The position numbers were made by a program, and so were the translations under genes. This document shows, piece by piece, positions 26,061 through 34,779 of a stretch of DNA of 64,000 nucleotides. The DNA is from Betaproteobacteria bacterium HGW-Betaproteobacteria-16. GTDB lineage: Bacteria; Pseudomonadota; Gammaproteobacteria; Burkholderiales; Burkholderiaceae_C. The notes below the pieces were generated by a model. That model had not been told where the DNA came from. It was given only the letters and a program-made list of their open reading frames with translations, and did no database searches. Positions within the stretch are counted from its first letter, which is position 1, and each line of letters opens with the position of its first letter. The DNA lies in the NCBI GenBank assembly GCA_002840835.1, contig PHCQ01000010.1, positions 1 through 64,000 of the forward strand, in the 5' to 3' direction.

Positions 26061-27872
26061 ATGAAATCCACCGTCCAGACCCCTGTTGCCGATTCCCTGC
26101 TGGGCCCGCTCGACTGGCGCTCGCTGGTGGATTGGTTGCGTGAAGACGGCGTCATTTCGTCCGACGAAGCCGAACGCACCATCACCCGCTGCGCCTCTGC
26201 CCACAGTGCCCAGCATCCGCTGCAGCGCCTGGCCGTGGTGGGCATGGCGCGCAAGTCCGACGGCCATGTGCTGGACGCCGAGGCGCTCACCCAGTGGCTG
26301 GCCGAGCGCAGTGGCCTGAGCTACATGCGCATCGACCCCCTCAAGGTGGACGTGGGCAAGGTGGCCGACGTGATGAGTGCGGCCTATGCCGAGCGCCACA
26401 AGGTGCTGCCGGTGCAGGTCGGCCCTGCCGAGGTGGTCGTGGCCACAGCCGAACCCTTCGTGCGCGACTGGGTTTCAGAAGTGGAGCGCCAGACACGCAA
26501 GACGGTGCGCATGGTGGTGGCCAGTCCCACCGAGATCACGCGCTACACCGCTGAATTTTTTGCACTGGCGAAATCGGTGCGGGCCGCTAGCAAGAGCGGC
26601 GGGCAAGGCGGTTTTGGCAGCTTTGAACAGCTGGTGGAGCTGGGCAAGGCCAACAAGCAGCTCGACGCCAACGACCAGGGCGTGGTGCAGGTGGTCGACT
26701 GGCTCTGGCAATACGCCTTTGACCAGCGTGCCAGCGACATCCACCTGGAGCCGCGGCGCGAGCAAGGTGTGATCCGCTTTCGCATTGACGGGGTGCTGCA
26801 TCCGGTCTACCAGATGCCCATCGGCGTGATGAACGCCATGATCGCGCGCATCAAGCTGCTGGGCCGCATGGACGTGGTGGAAAAACGCCGCCCGCAGGAT
26901 GGCCGCATCAAGACCTTGCGCCCCGGCGTGGGCGCGGTGCGAGGCGACGAGGTGGAGATGCGCTTGTCCACGCTGCCGACCGCCTTTGGCGAGAAGCTGG
27001 TGATGCGCATCTTCGACCCCGAGGCGACGGTCAAGGACCTGAGTGCATTGGGCTTTTCCACACACGATGCGTCCCGCTGGGAGGCGCTCACGCGCCGACC
27101 ACATGGCATCGTGCTGGTGACGGGCCCCACCGGTTCGGGCAAGACCACCACGCTCTACGCAACGCTCAAGCGCCTGGCCACCGAAGAGGTGAACGTGAGC
27201 ACGGTGGAAGACCCGATCGAGATGATCGAACCGGCTTTCAACCAGACCCAGGTGCAGCCGCATCTGGACCTGGATTTCGCGCAGGGCCTGCGTGCCTTGA
27301 TGCGTCAGGATCCGGACATCATCATGGTCGGCGAAGTGCGTGACCTGCCCACGGCAGAAATGGCGGTGCAGGCAGCGCTTACCGGCCATCTGGTCTTCAC
27401 CACGTTGCACACCAACGATGCGCCATCGGCCATCATGCGCCTGATGGAGCTGGGCATTCCGCCCTACCTCATCAACGCCACAGTGCTCGGCGTGCTCGCG
27501 CAGCGCCTGGTGCGCACGCTGTGTCCGGCATGTCGAAAGCGTGAAGACGAGTCTGCGGCCGAAGCCTCCAGCGCCGCGCTGGCCGATTTGGTCAAGCCCT
27601 GGAAGGTGAGTGGCCGTTACCGCCCCTACCAGCCGGTGGGATGCGTCGACTGCCGCATGACGGGTTACCGCGGCCGCACCGGTCTGTACGAACTGCTGGA
27701 AGTCACCGAGGCCTTCAAGGACCGCGTCAGCCGGGAGCCGCGGCTGGAAGTGATGCGCAAGCAGGCCGTGGCCGACGGCATGCGCCCCTTGCGGCTCGCG
27801 GGCGCCATGCGAGTGGCAGAAGGCAAGACCACGCTGGACGAGGTGCTCGCCAGCACACCGCCGGTGAGCTGA
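26061..27872 (+). CDS. GspE/PilB-type secretion or pilus assembly ATPase (orphan)
   Basis: A 603-residue hexameric traffic ATPase. The N-terminal T2SSE_N region covers about 60-170. The catalytic domain has Walker A GPTGSGKT (355-362), the Asp box STVEDPIEMIEPA, Walker B QDPDIIMVGEVRD and the His box TGHLVFTTLHTND. The zinc tetracysteine is intact (LCPACRKRE and VGCVDCRM). Such ATPases drive type II secretion or type IV pilus extension at the inner membrane. No gsp or pil cluster adjoins it, so its partner machine lies elsewhere. A role in exporting the polyesterase is possible but speculative. Confidence 0.88.
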   Translation: MKSTVQTPVADSLLGPLDWRSLVDWLREDGVISSDEAERTITRCASAHSAQHPLQRLAVVGMARKSDGHVLDAEALTQWLAERSGLSYMRIDPLKVDVGKVADVMSAAYAERHKVLPVQVGPAEVVVATAEPFVRDWVSEVERQTRKTVRMVVASPTEITRYTAEFFALAKSVRAASKSGGQGGFGSFEQLVELGKANKQLDANDQGVVQVVDWLWQYAFDQRASDIHLEPRREQGVIRFRIDGVLHPVYQMPIGVMNAMIARIKLLGRMDVVEKRRPQDGRIKTLRPGVGAVRGDEVEMRLSTLPTAFGEKLVMRIFDPEATVKDLSALGFSTHDASRWEALTRRPHGIVLVTGPTGSGKTTTLYATLKRLATEEVNVSTVEDPIEMIEPAFNQTQVQPHLDLDFAQGLRALMRQDPDIIMVGEVRDLPTAEMAVQAALTGHLVFTTLHTNDAPSAIMRLMELGIPPYLINATVLGVLAQRLVRTLCPACRKREDESAAEASSAALADLVKPWKVSGRYRPYQPVGCVDCRMTGYRGRTGLYELLEVTEAFKDRVSREPRLEVMRKQAVADGMRPLRLAGAMRVAEGKTTLDEVLASTPPVS

Positions 27873-28011
27873 CACCGGCGAAGCAGGGAGCAGGGCCCAG
27901 TCGTCAAGCACCCGCTGTCACCCTGTTTTCCTCTTGCCGAACCCCGCGCCTCGGGGGCACGCGCAGTGTCCCTTCGAACACCTGCCTGCGCCCATCTGCC
28001 CATAATCCTGC

Positions 28012-28950
28012 ATGCCTGCCGTGACCACAGTGCCTTCGCCACACCTCGCCACCGGATTGCTGCTGGCAGGCGCCGGCTCCATTGCCTTCAGTGGCAAAGC
28101 CATCATCGTGAAGCTGGCGTACCGCTACGGCGTGGACGCGGTCACGCTGATCATGTACCGCATGCTGTTTGCCTTGCCGCTGTTTGTGGCGCTGGCCTGG
28201 TGGGCCACGGTGCGCCAGGGTCGCAGCGAACGCGTGCCCCTGACCACCCGCGATGCGCTGGGCGTACTGGGACTGGGTGTCACTGGCTACTACCTGGCGA
28301 GCTTTCTGGATTTCTGGGGGCTGGAATACATCAGTGCCAGCCTCGAGCGGCTCATCCTGTACCTCAACCCCACGCTGGTGCTGTTGTTGGGCTGGGTCAT
28401 CTACAAGCGACGCATCACCGGGCTGCAGGCGCTTGCCATGTTCGTGAGCTATGCAGGCGTGCTGCTGGTGTTTGGCCATGAAGCCGACTTCGCCGGCCCC
28501 AATGCCGCGCTGGGCGCGGTGCTGGTGTTTGCCAGTGCCGCCAGCTACGCCGTCTACCTCGTGTACAGCGGGGAACTGGTCAAGCGACTGGGATCGATGC
28601 GGCTGGTGGGGCTGGCCACCAGTGTGGCGTGCGTGCTGTGCCTGCTGCAGTTTGTGCTGTTGCGGCCCATGAGCGCGGCGGTGGTGGCGCCCGAGGTGAT
28701 CTGGCTGTCGCTGCTCAACGCCACCCTGTGCACCTTTGCACCGGTGATCATGGTGATGATGGCCATCGAGCGCATCGGTGCCGGGTTGGCGGCACAGACC
28801 GGCATGATCGGCCCCATGTCGACCATCGCCATGGGCGTGCTGATTCTGGACGAGCCCTTCAACCGCTGGATCGTGGCGGGTACGGTGCTGGTGGTCGCAG
28901 GCGTGTTTCTGGTGACCCGCTTCGGATCGTCCACCTCGGTCAAAAAATGA
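28012..28950 (+). CDS. EamA-family (DMT) transporter
   Basis: A 312-residue inner-membrane protein with ten hydrophobic segments in two EamA halves. Family marks include LLLAGAGSIAFSGKAIIVKLAY at the start, YISASLERLILYLNPTLV and, in the second half, IGAGLAAQTGMIGPMSTIAMGVLILDEPF. It probably exports a small metabolite; the substrate cannot be inferred. Divergence from the paralogue at 29791-30723 is wide, so this is not a recent duplication. Confidence 0.88.
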   Translation: MPAVTTVPSPHLATGLLLAGAGSIAFSGKAIIVKLAYRYGVDAVTLIMYRMLFALPLFVALAWWATVRQGRSERVPLTTRDALGVLGLGVTGYYLASFLDFWGLEYISASLERLILYLNPTLVLLLGWVIYKRRITGLQALAMFVSYAGVLLVFGHEADFAGPNAALGAVLVFASAASYAVYLVYSGELVKRLGSMRLVGLATSVACVLCLLQFVLLRPMSAAVVAPEVIWLSLLNATLCTFAPVIMVMMAIERIGAGLAAQTGMIGPMSTIAMGVLILDEPFNRWIVAGTVLVVAGVFLVTRFGSSTSVKK

Positions 28951-28973
28951 CATTCTGACAAGGAGAAAACAAC

Positions 28974-29771
28974 ATGGATCTGGGTATTGCAGGCAAATGG
29001 GCGCTGGTGTGTGGCGCGAGCAAAGGATTGGGGCTGGGTTGCGCGCAGGCGCTGGCGGCCGAAGGCGTGAACGTGGTGATGGTGGCGCGTGGCGCGCCGG
29101 TCCTTGAGGCCGCCGCTGCCGCCATTGCGCAGGCATCACCCGCCGTGAAGGTGCTGACCGTGGCCGCCGACATCACCACACCGGAAGGCCGGGCCGCAGC
29201 CCTTTCCGTGGCGGGCGGGCCTGGCACGGCCTTCGACATCGTGGTCAACAACGCAGGCGGCCCGCCACCTGGCGACTTCCGCAGCTGGGACCGCGAAGCC
29301 TGGATCAAGGCGGTGGATGCCAACATGCTCACCCCCATCGAACTCATCAAGGCCACGGTCGATGGCATGGCCGAGCGCGGTTTCGGGCGCATTGTCAACA
29401 TCACTTCCAGCGCCGTGAAGGCGCCGATCGACATCCTGGGACTGTCCAATGGCGCGCGCAGTGGCCTCACGGGCTTCGTGGCGGGTGTGGCGCGCAGCCC
29501 GCTGGCCGCGCAGGGTGTGACCATCAACAACCTGTTGCCGGGCAAGTTCGACACCGACCGCATCGCCGCCACGCTCAAGGCCGCTGCCGACAAGACCGGC
29601 AAGAGCATGGAAGAAATTCGCCGCACCCAGCAGGCCCAGATCCCGGCCGGGCGTTATGGCACTCCGCAGGAATTTGGTGCCATCTGCGCGTTCCTGTGCA
29701 GCGTGCACGCCGCCTACATGACGGGGCAGAACGTGCTGGCCGATGGTGGGGCGTATCCGGGCACGTTCTGA
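28974..29771 (+). CDS. SDR-family oxidoreductase lacking the YxxxK motif
   Basis: A 265-residue Rossmann protein. The cofactor loop is present as CGASKGLGLGCAQAL, as are VVNNAGG (about residue 88) and the substrate Ser region VNITSSAVKAP. Where classical SDRs have Tyr-x-x-x-Lys the sequence reads LGLSNGARSGLTGF, so both catalytic residues are replaced. The C-terminal MTGQNVLADGGAYPG is the usual SDR end. It is thus either a distinct SDR subgroup or a non-catalytic NAD(P)-binding protein. AAGGAG precedes the ATG, 23 bases after the transporter gene. Confidence 0.85.
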   Translation: MDLGIAGKWALVCGASKGLGLGCAQALAAEGVNVVMVARGAPVLEAAAAAIAQASPAVKVLTVAADITTPEGRAAALSVAGGPGTAFDIVVNNAGGPPPGDFRSWDREAWIKAVDANMLTPIELIKATVDGMAERGFGRIVNITSSAVKAPIDILGLSNGARSGLTGFVAGVARSPLAAQGVTINNLLPGKFDTDRIAATLKAAADKTGKSMEEIRRTQQAQIPAGRYGTPQEFGAICAFLCSVHAAYMTGQNVLADGGAYPGTF

Positions 29772-29790
29772 ACCGGGCGTGGCGCCACCA

Positions 29791-30723
29791 TCAGCTTCGT
29801 GAGCTCACCAGAATCCCGCCCACGATCAGCAAGAAACCCAGCGCGTGGTAGGCCCTGGGTGGTTCGTTCAGCAGTGTGGCCGACATGAGCGCTGCAAACA
29901 GGGGTGTGAGGTTGGAGAACACGCTGGCCATGGCAGGTCCCACCCGGGAAACGGCCGCCCCCCAGCAGCGGTAGGCCAGCAGCGACGGACCCACCGCCAC
30001 AAAAAGCAGGCCCGCCGCCAGCGGCCAGCCCCACGCCAGATGCGGGGAACCGGCCTGGGCTGCGGGCAGCAGCCACCATTCGCCCGCCGTCATCGCGCCG
30101 GACCAGCAAAGCCCCATGGCGATCTGGGCCAGCAGAAAAGCCGCCCAGTCTGCCTTGATGACCGCAGGCTCTGATCTGGGTCTGGCCAGCAGCCAGCTGT
30201 ACCAGGCCCACAACAGCGAAGCCAGCAGCATCCACGCATCACCCGGTACCAGTTGCACAGCGAGCAACTGCGCCCAGTCGCCTCGCGACAGCACCACCGC
30301 CACGCCGGTGAGCGCCAGCAAGGCACCCAGGACGGCCCGCCTGGAAACCGGCGCATTGAAAAACAAGCGCCCCAGCAGCAACATCCACACCGGGGTGCTC
30401 GATGCCACCAGTGTCACGTTCATGGGTGAGGATGTCTTGAGCGCCAGGTACTGCAGCGAGTTGTACAGACCCACGCCCAGCAACCCGAGTAGCGCAAAGC
30501 GCCGCCAGTGCGGCCACAATGGGCTGCCGGGGCGAAGCACCCAGCCCGCGATGGGCAGCAATATGAGCAGCGCCAGTGCCCAGCGAAGAAAGTTCAAGGT
30601 CAAAGGGGGCACCACGCCCTGCATCATGCGACCGACCACGGCATTGCCTGCCCACATCAGGGGCGGCAGTATCAGCAGCACGAGCGTGGTGGGCGTGAGG
30701 CGAGCGGACGGGTTGGTGGGCAT
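29791..30723 (-). CDS. EamA-family (DMT) transporter
   Basis: A 310-residue inner-membrane transporter with about ten helices in two EamA repeats. Typical segments are LLILPPLMWAGNAVVGRMMQ, GLYNSLQYLALKTSSPMNVT and RVGPAMASVFSNLTPLFAAL, followed by the closing LGFLLIVGGILVSSR. Substrate unknown. The start at 30723 was chosen because earlier residues are not conserved. Convergent with the SDR gene and divergent from the quinone oxidoreductase gene. Confidence 0.88.
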   Translation of the reverse strand: MPTNPSARLTPTTLVLLILPPLMWAGNAVVGRMMQGVVPPLTLNFLRWALALLILLPIAGWVLRPGSPLWPHWRRFALLGLLGVGLYNSLQYLALKTSSPMNVTLVASSTPVWMLLLGRLFFNAPVSRRAVLGALLALTGVAVVLSRGDWAQLLAVQLVPGDAWMLLASLLWAWYSWLLARPRSEPAVIKADWAAFLLAQIAMGLCWSGAMTAGEWWLLPAAQAGSPHLAWGWPLAAGLLFVAVGPSLLAYRCWGAAVSRVGPAMASVFSNLTPLFAALMSATLLNEPPRAYHALGFLLIVGGILVSSRS

Positions 30724-30878
30724 GGCGCCACTGTAACCACCGCTGCATGCCCTGCGCTGAAGCGGGGCTGACGCCTGTGTAGACTGAGCGGAAGCGGTTT
30801 TCGTGGCAGCATCTGCCTTTGTAACTGTGAGCGGCGCCCTTCGCTCGATCCATCCCATTCCCATCCGAGGAGAGACAC

Positions 30879-31871
30879 ATGACCCAGACCAGCCGCGCCG
30901 TGCGCATCCATGCCCATGGTGGCCCCGAGCAACTCGTGGTGGAAAACGTCGAAGTGGGCGACCCGGGCCCGGGCGAGGTTCGCATCCGCCATCACGCGGT
31001 GGGGCTGAATTTCATCGACGTGTACCAGCGCACCGGCCTGTACCCCAACGCCATGCCGTTGTCGCTGGGCATGGAAGGCGCTGGCGTGATTGAGGCCGTG
31101 GGTGCCGGTGTGACGCATCTCAAGGCGGGCGACCGCGCCGCCTACGCAGCCAATCCGCCTGGCAGCTATTGCGATGTGCGGGTGATGCCCGCCATGAACG
31201 TGTGCGAGTTGCCCGATGCCATCGACTTCGAAACCGGTGCGGCCATGATGCTCAAGGGCCTGACCGCGCAGTACTTGCTCAAGCGTTGCCCCCCGGTGGA
31301 AGGCTTGAATGCGGGCGATTTTGTGCTGTTCCATGCGGCTGCGGGCGGTGTGGGCCTGATCGCCTGCCAATGGGCCAAGGCCCTGGGGCTGCGCCTGATC
31401 GGCACGGCCGGGTCCGATGAAAAGTGCGCGTTGGCGAAGGCGCATGGTGCCGAGTTCACCATCAACTACCGACAGGAAGACTTTGCAGCACGGGTGAAAG
31501 AAATCACCGGTGGTCAGGGCGTGAAGGTGGTCTACGACTCGGTGGGCAAGGACACGTTCGACAAGTCGCTGGACTGTCTGATGCCGTTTGGCCTGATGGT
31601 GAGTTTTGGCAACGCCAGCGGCCCTGTCGCGCCGTTTGCGCCTGGCATTCTGGGCGCCAAAGGATCGCTGTACGTGACGCGGCAGACCTTATTCAGCCAC
31701 ATCACCAGCCGGGAGCGCACCCAGGCCATGGCCGACGATCTGTTTGCGGTGGTGGAAGCTGGCCAGGTGAAGATTCGCATCGATCAGCGCTTTGCACTGA
31801 CCGAAGTGCAGCAGGCCCACCGAAGCCTGGAAGCCAGGGCGACCACGGGCTGCACCGTGATCTTGCCCTGA
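30879..31871 (+). CDS. NADPH:quinone oxidoreductase (MDR superfamily)
   Basis: A 330-residue zinc-free medium-chain dehydrogenase. It has the QOR opening VRIHAHGGPEQLVVENVEVG, NFIDVYQRTGLYP, LGMEGAGVIEAVG and the NADPH site AAAGGVGLIACQWAKALG. No catalytic or structural zinc cysteines are present. These enzymes reduce quinones by one or two electrons using NADPH. GGAGAGA precedes the ATG. A strong hairpin lies between its stop and the convergent outer-membrane gene. Confidence 0.9.
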   Translation: MTQTSRAVRIHAHGGPEQLVVENVEVGDPGPGEVRIRHHAVGLNFIDVYQRTGLYPNAMPLSLGMEGAGVIEAVGAGVTHLKAGDRAAYAANPPGSYCDVRVMPAMNVCELPDAIDFETGAAMMLKGLTAQYLLKRCPPVEGLNAGDFVLFHAAAGGVGLIACQWAKALGLRLIGTAGSDEKCALAKAHGAEFTINYRQEDFAARVKEITGGQGVKVVYDSVGKDTFDKSLDCLMPFGLMVSFGNASGPVAPFAPGILGAKGSLYVTRQTLFSHITSRERTQAMADDLFAVVEAGQVKIRIDQRFALTEVQQAHRSLEARATTGCTVILP

Positions 31872-31882
31872 GCAGGGTGACG

Positions 31883-31920
31883 CGCCCGGGACCCGTGGCG
31901 TGTGCAACGGGTCCCGGGCG
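31883..31920. terminator. Hairpin between convergent genes
   Basis: CGCCCGGGACCCGT at 31883-31896 pairs perfectly with 31907-31920 around a 10-base loop. There is no long T-run on either side, so it may act as a bidirectional hairpin terminator or 3'-end stabiliser for the quinone reductase and barrel genes. Confidence 0.6.
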
Positions 31921-31926
31921 AAATTG

Positions 31927-32559
31927 TCAGAAGCGCATGCCTGCGCCGAGGGTGAAGCCGTTGTATTTCACGCCGCTGCCGCTGTAGTAGGTCATGTAAT
32001 CGGCGTTCAGTGAAATGGGGCGGCTGCCGAACGACTGCCAGTTGGTTTCGTAGTTCAGGCCTGCGCCGTAGGAGAGGCCTGCGCCGTCCGAAGTGCCGGC
32101 GTAACCACCCACGCTGGCACTGGTGCTGGCCAGTCCCAGGCGCCCGAAAATCTGTAGCGCACCCAGTTGAACCCGGGGTTTGGCGTAGGCGCCGAACATG
32201 GCGCCGGTGCTGGCGCGGTAGGTGGTGCCGTACCAGCCGGTGCCCGTGCCACCGCTGAGTCCGGTGCCCAGCATGCCTTCAATCGCAAGGTTCGGATACA
32301 GGTCGTAGCCGACAATACCGCGCAGGATCACGGGTTTGCTGGAGAAACCGATGTGGGAAATCTTGTAACTCAGGAACCCCACGCCCACTTCGCCATAAAG
32401 CCCCTGGCTTTGCAGACCTTGTGAGCTCAGCCCCTTGTCCAGCAGGCTCTCTGCCTTGGCTGCACCGGCGGCGGCCTTCTCTTTCACCACCTGCGCCTGG
32501 GCGCTCAATGTGGACAAACCCATGGCCATGGCCGCGATGAGCAGCACATTCTTTTTCAT
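31927..32559 (-). CDS. Outer-membrane beta-barrel protein
   Basis: A 210-residue protein with a Sec signal (about residues 1-23, ending SAQAQ), a helical linker rich in Ala and Lys, then alternating strands. It ends TLGAGMRF, the C-terminal Phe signature used by the Bam machine. Strands such as GLYGEVGVGFLSYKI and SLNADYMTYYSGSGVKYNGF resemble the second barrel at 32842-33381, so the two are paralogues. OmpW/OmpA-barrel-like; no function known. AGGGAG precedes the start. Confidence 0.75.
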   Translation of the reverse strand: MKKNVLLIAAMAMGLSTLSAQAQVVKEKAAAGAAKAESLLDKGLSSQGLQSQGLYGEVGVGFLSYKISHIGFSSKPVILRGIVGYDLYPNLAIEGMLGTGLSGGTGTGWYGTTYRASTGAMFGAYAKPRVQLGALQIFGRLGLASTSASVGGYAGTSDGAGLSYGAGLNYETNWQSFGSRPISLNADYMTYYSGSGVKYNGFTLGAGMRF

Positions 32560-32798
32560 AAAACTCCCTGATTTCAAATGTCGTGAAAAACCCCGCGTGG
32601 TTGAGCGTTGCCGATCAAGAGCCTGACCGCCATCGCCCAGCCACCCGGGGTGATTGCTGCATGACCGTGACACGGAAATGCAGTACGAAAGTATAAGTTA
32701 AACCGAGTGATGTTTTGCTTGAAGAATGTTTAAGGAAACATTACCCAGGTGCGAGTGAAGATGGCAGCGGCACAGCATTCAGGGTTCCACCACCAACT

Positions 32799-32823
32799 AA
32801 AAAGCCACCCGAAGGTGGCTTTC
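32799..32823 (-). terminator. Rho-independent terminator
   Basis: On the minus strand AAAGCCACC, TTC loop, GGGTGGCTTT then a T-run. It ends about 20 bases after the stop of the second barrel gene (32842), which it should terminate. Confidence 0.85.
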
Positions 32824-32841
32824 AGAAGCAGTGGGGTTCGC

Positions 32842-33381
32842 TCAGAACTTCACACCCACACCGACGTTGATACCGTCGACCTTGATGCCCTTGCGGTCGT
32901 AGTAGCGCATGTAGTCGGCGTTGATCGACATCGCAGGGGTCAGCGCGAAGCTGGCGCCACCGCCGTAGGCAAAGCTGGTGCCCCGGTCAGAGATGCTCAG
33001 GCTGCCTGCGCTGGCACTGACCTTGGTGGTGGCCACGCCGGCGCGACCAAACAATTCCACCGTGTCGCCCAGCATGACCTTGGGCTTGACGAAAACGCCG
33101 GCGATGTTGTCGACCTTGCCCTTGAGGCTGGCGCTGCCCACCCGCACGTCGTCCGATTGCAGGCCCAGACCCACCAGGCCCTCGACGGCGAGGTTCGGGT
33201 TGAGTTCGTAGCCAATGATGCCGCGCACCATCGAAGGGTTGACCTTGGCCGAGAACGCGGTGTCGGTTTCTTCGAAGTTGAGGTGGCTGTAACCAAGTTC
33301 GCCGTACATGCCCTGGGCCTGTGCGGTGGCTGCGGTCAGTGCCACAGCGGAAATGGCGACGATTTTGCCGAGATGTTTCAT
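32842..33381 (-). CDS. Outer-membrane beta-barrel protein
   Basis: A 179-residue barrel with signal peptide 1-22 (ending AQAQ). Strands run GMYGELGYSHLNFEE, MVRGIIGYELNPNLAVEGLV, ELFGRAGVATTKV and SINADYMRYYDRKGI, with a terminal GVGVKF. The 8-strand, roughly 155-residue mature size fits the OmpA-transmembrane/OmpX type. It is upstream of, and similar to, the barrel at 31927-32559, separated by its own terminator. A phage-receptor or envelope-stability role is possible but not shown. Confidence 0.75.
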   Translation of the reverse strand: MKHLGKIVAISAVALTAATAQAQGMYGELGYSHLNFEETDTAFSAKVNPSMVRGIIGYELNPNLAVEGLVGLGLQSDDVRVGSASLKGKVDNIAGVFVKPKVMLGDTVELFGRAGVATTKVSASAGSLSISDRGTSFAYGGGASFALTPAMSINADYMRYYDRKGIKVDGINVGVGVKF

Positions 33382-33546
33382 GCGAGGGGTCCTCCGATAG
33401 AGAGTGTGAAGAATGCCGCCCTCAGAAGGGGCAACACTTCAGTGGACTACCTGGCTGTGCACTTCGTTCCTGCCCAGAGGGAAAGCAGGGGCTACGTTTG
33501 TCTCATTCGGTAAGCGTGAGGGCACGAGCGAAAGACGCCCCGCCCC

Positions 33547-34698
33547 TCAGGCCGAGGAAGCCATCTCGGACACGCCCATGGCCTGCAGTGCCTGTTCCAG
33601 GCGCTGCAGGGTGGCGGGCACGTCGTGCCACTTGTCGAGCCCGAACAGGCCGATGCGGAAGCTGCGGAAATCGGCCGGTTCGTCGCATTGCAGCGGTACA
33701 CCGGCGGCGGCCTGCAGGCCAGCGGCCAGGAACTTCTTGCTCGACTGGATGTCGGGATCGGTGGTGTAGCTCACCACCACGCCGGGCGCCTGAAAGCCCT
33801 CGGCGGCCACACTGGCAAACCCGTGCCGCTCCAGCAGGTCGCGCACCTGGCGACCCAGCTGGACCTGTTCGTCGCGAACGCGGGCATAGCCGTAGGCCTC
33901 GGTCTCTTTCATGGTGTCGCGCATTCGAAGCAGGGCATCGGTGGGCAGCGTGGTGTGATAGGCATGTCCGCCACCCTCGTAGGTCTCCATGATCTGCAAC
34001 CACTTGCGCAGGTCCATCGCGAACGTGGTGCTTTGTGTGTTGTCGATGGCGGTGCGCGCGCGCGCGCTGAGCATCACCATGGCGCAGCAAGGCGAGCTGC
34101 TCCAGCCCTTTTGCGGTGCGGAGATCAGGATGTCCACGCCGGTGGCCTCCATGTCCACCCACATGGCGCCCGAAGCAATGCAGTCCAGCACGAACAGGCC
34201 ACCCACCGCGTGCACCGCATCGGCCACCGCGCGCAGGTAGTCATCGGGCAGGATCATGCCGGCAGCGGTCTCCACATGGGGTGCAAACACCAGGGCCGGT
34301 TTTTCGCGGGCAATCGCGGCCACCACCTCGTCGATGGGTGCGGGCGACCAGGGGGCCTGCGACCCGGTCTCTGCGCGGCGCGCCTTCATCACGGTGTGGC
34401 TGGCGGGGATGCTGCCCATGTCGAAGATCTGGGTCCAGCGGAAGCTGAACCAGCCATTGCGGATCACCATCACGTGCTTGCCGTGCGCAAACTGCCGTGC
34501 CACCGACTCCATGCCGAAGGTGCCGCTGCCGGGCACCAGAACCGCCGAATGTGCCCCGTACACGCGCTTGAGCATGGCCGAAATGTCGGTCATCACGCCC
34601 TGGAAGCGCTTGGACATGTGGTTCAGCGCACGGTCGGTGTAGACCACCGAAAACTCGTACAGACCGTCGGGGTCGACGTGGGGCAGCAGTCCGGGCAT
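33547..34698 (-). CDS. Class V aminotransferase
   Basis: A 383-residue PLP enzyme of the class V fold (serine-glyoxylate, alanine-glyoxylate or 2-aminoethylphosphonate transaminase type). PLP contacts visible are VPGSGTFGMES (phosphate), LFVLDCIASGAM (Asp172) and Lys197 in SAPQKGWSSSP. The opening keeps only part of the glycine-rich substrate loop. Which amino donor is used cannot be told from sequence. The preceding gene on this strand begins at 33381, so it is probably monocistronic. Confidence 0.85.
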   Translation of the reverse strand: MPGLLPHVDPDGLYEFSVVYTDRALNHMSKRFQGVMTDISAMLKRVYGAHSAVLVPGSGTFGMESVARQFAHGKHVMVIRNGWFSFRWTQIFDMGSIPASHTVMKARRAETGSQAPWSPAPIDEVVAAIAREKPALVFAPHVETAAGMILPDDYLRAVADAVHAVGGLFVLDCIASGAMWVDMEATGVDILISAPQKGWSSSPCCAMVMLSARARTAIDNTQSTTFAMDLRKWLQIMETYEGGGHAYHTTLPTDALLRMRDTMKETEAYGYARVRDEQVQLGRQVRDLLERHGFASVAAEGFQAPGVVVSYTTDPDIQSSKKFLAAGLQAAAGVPLQCDEPADFRSFRIGLFGLDKWHDVPATLQRLEQALQAMGVSEMASSA

Positions 34699-34779
34699 GG
34701 GTGTCTCCTGGGAAGGTCGAAAAATCAGCCGGTCAGATTAGCACAGCCCCTGCTGGCGTGCAGGCGCTGGCGATTTGCA

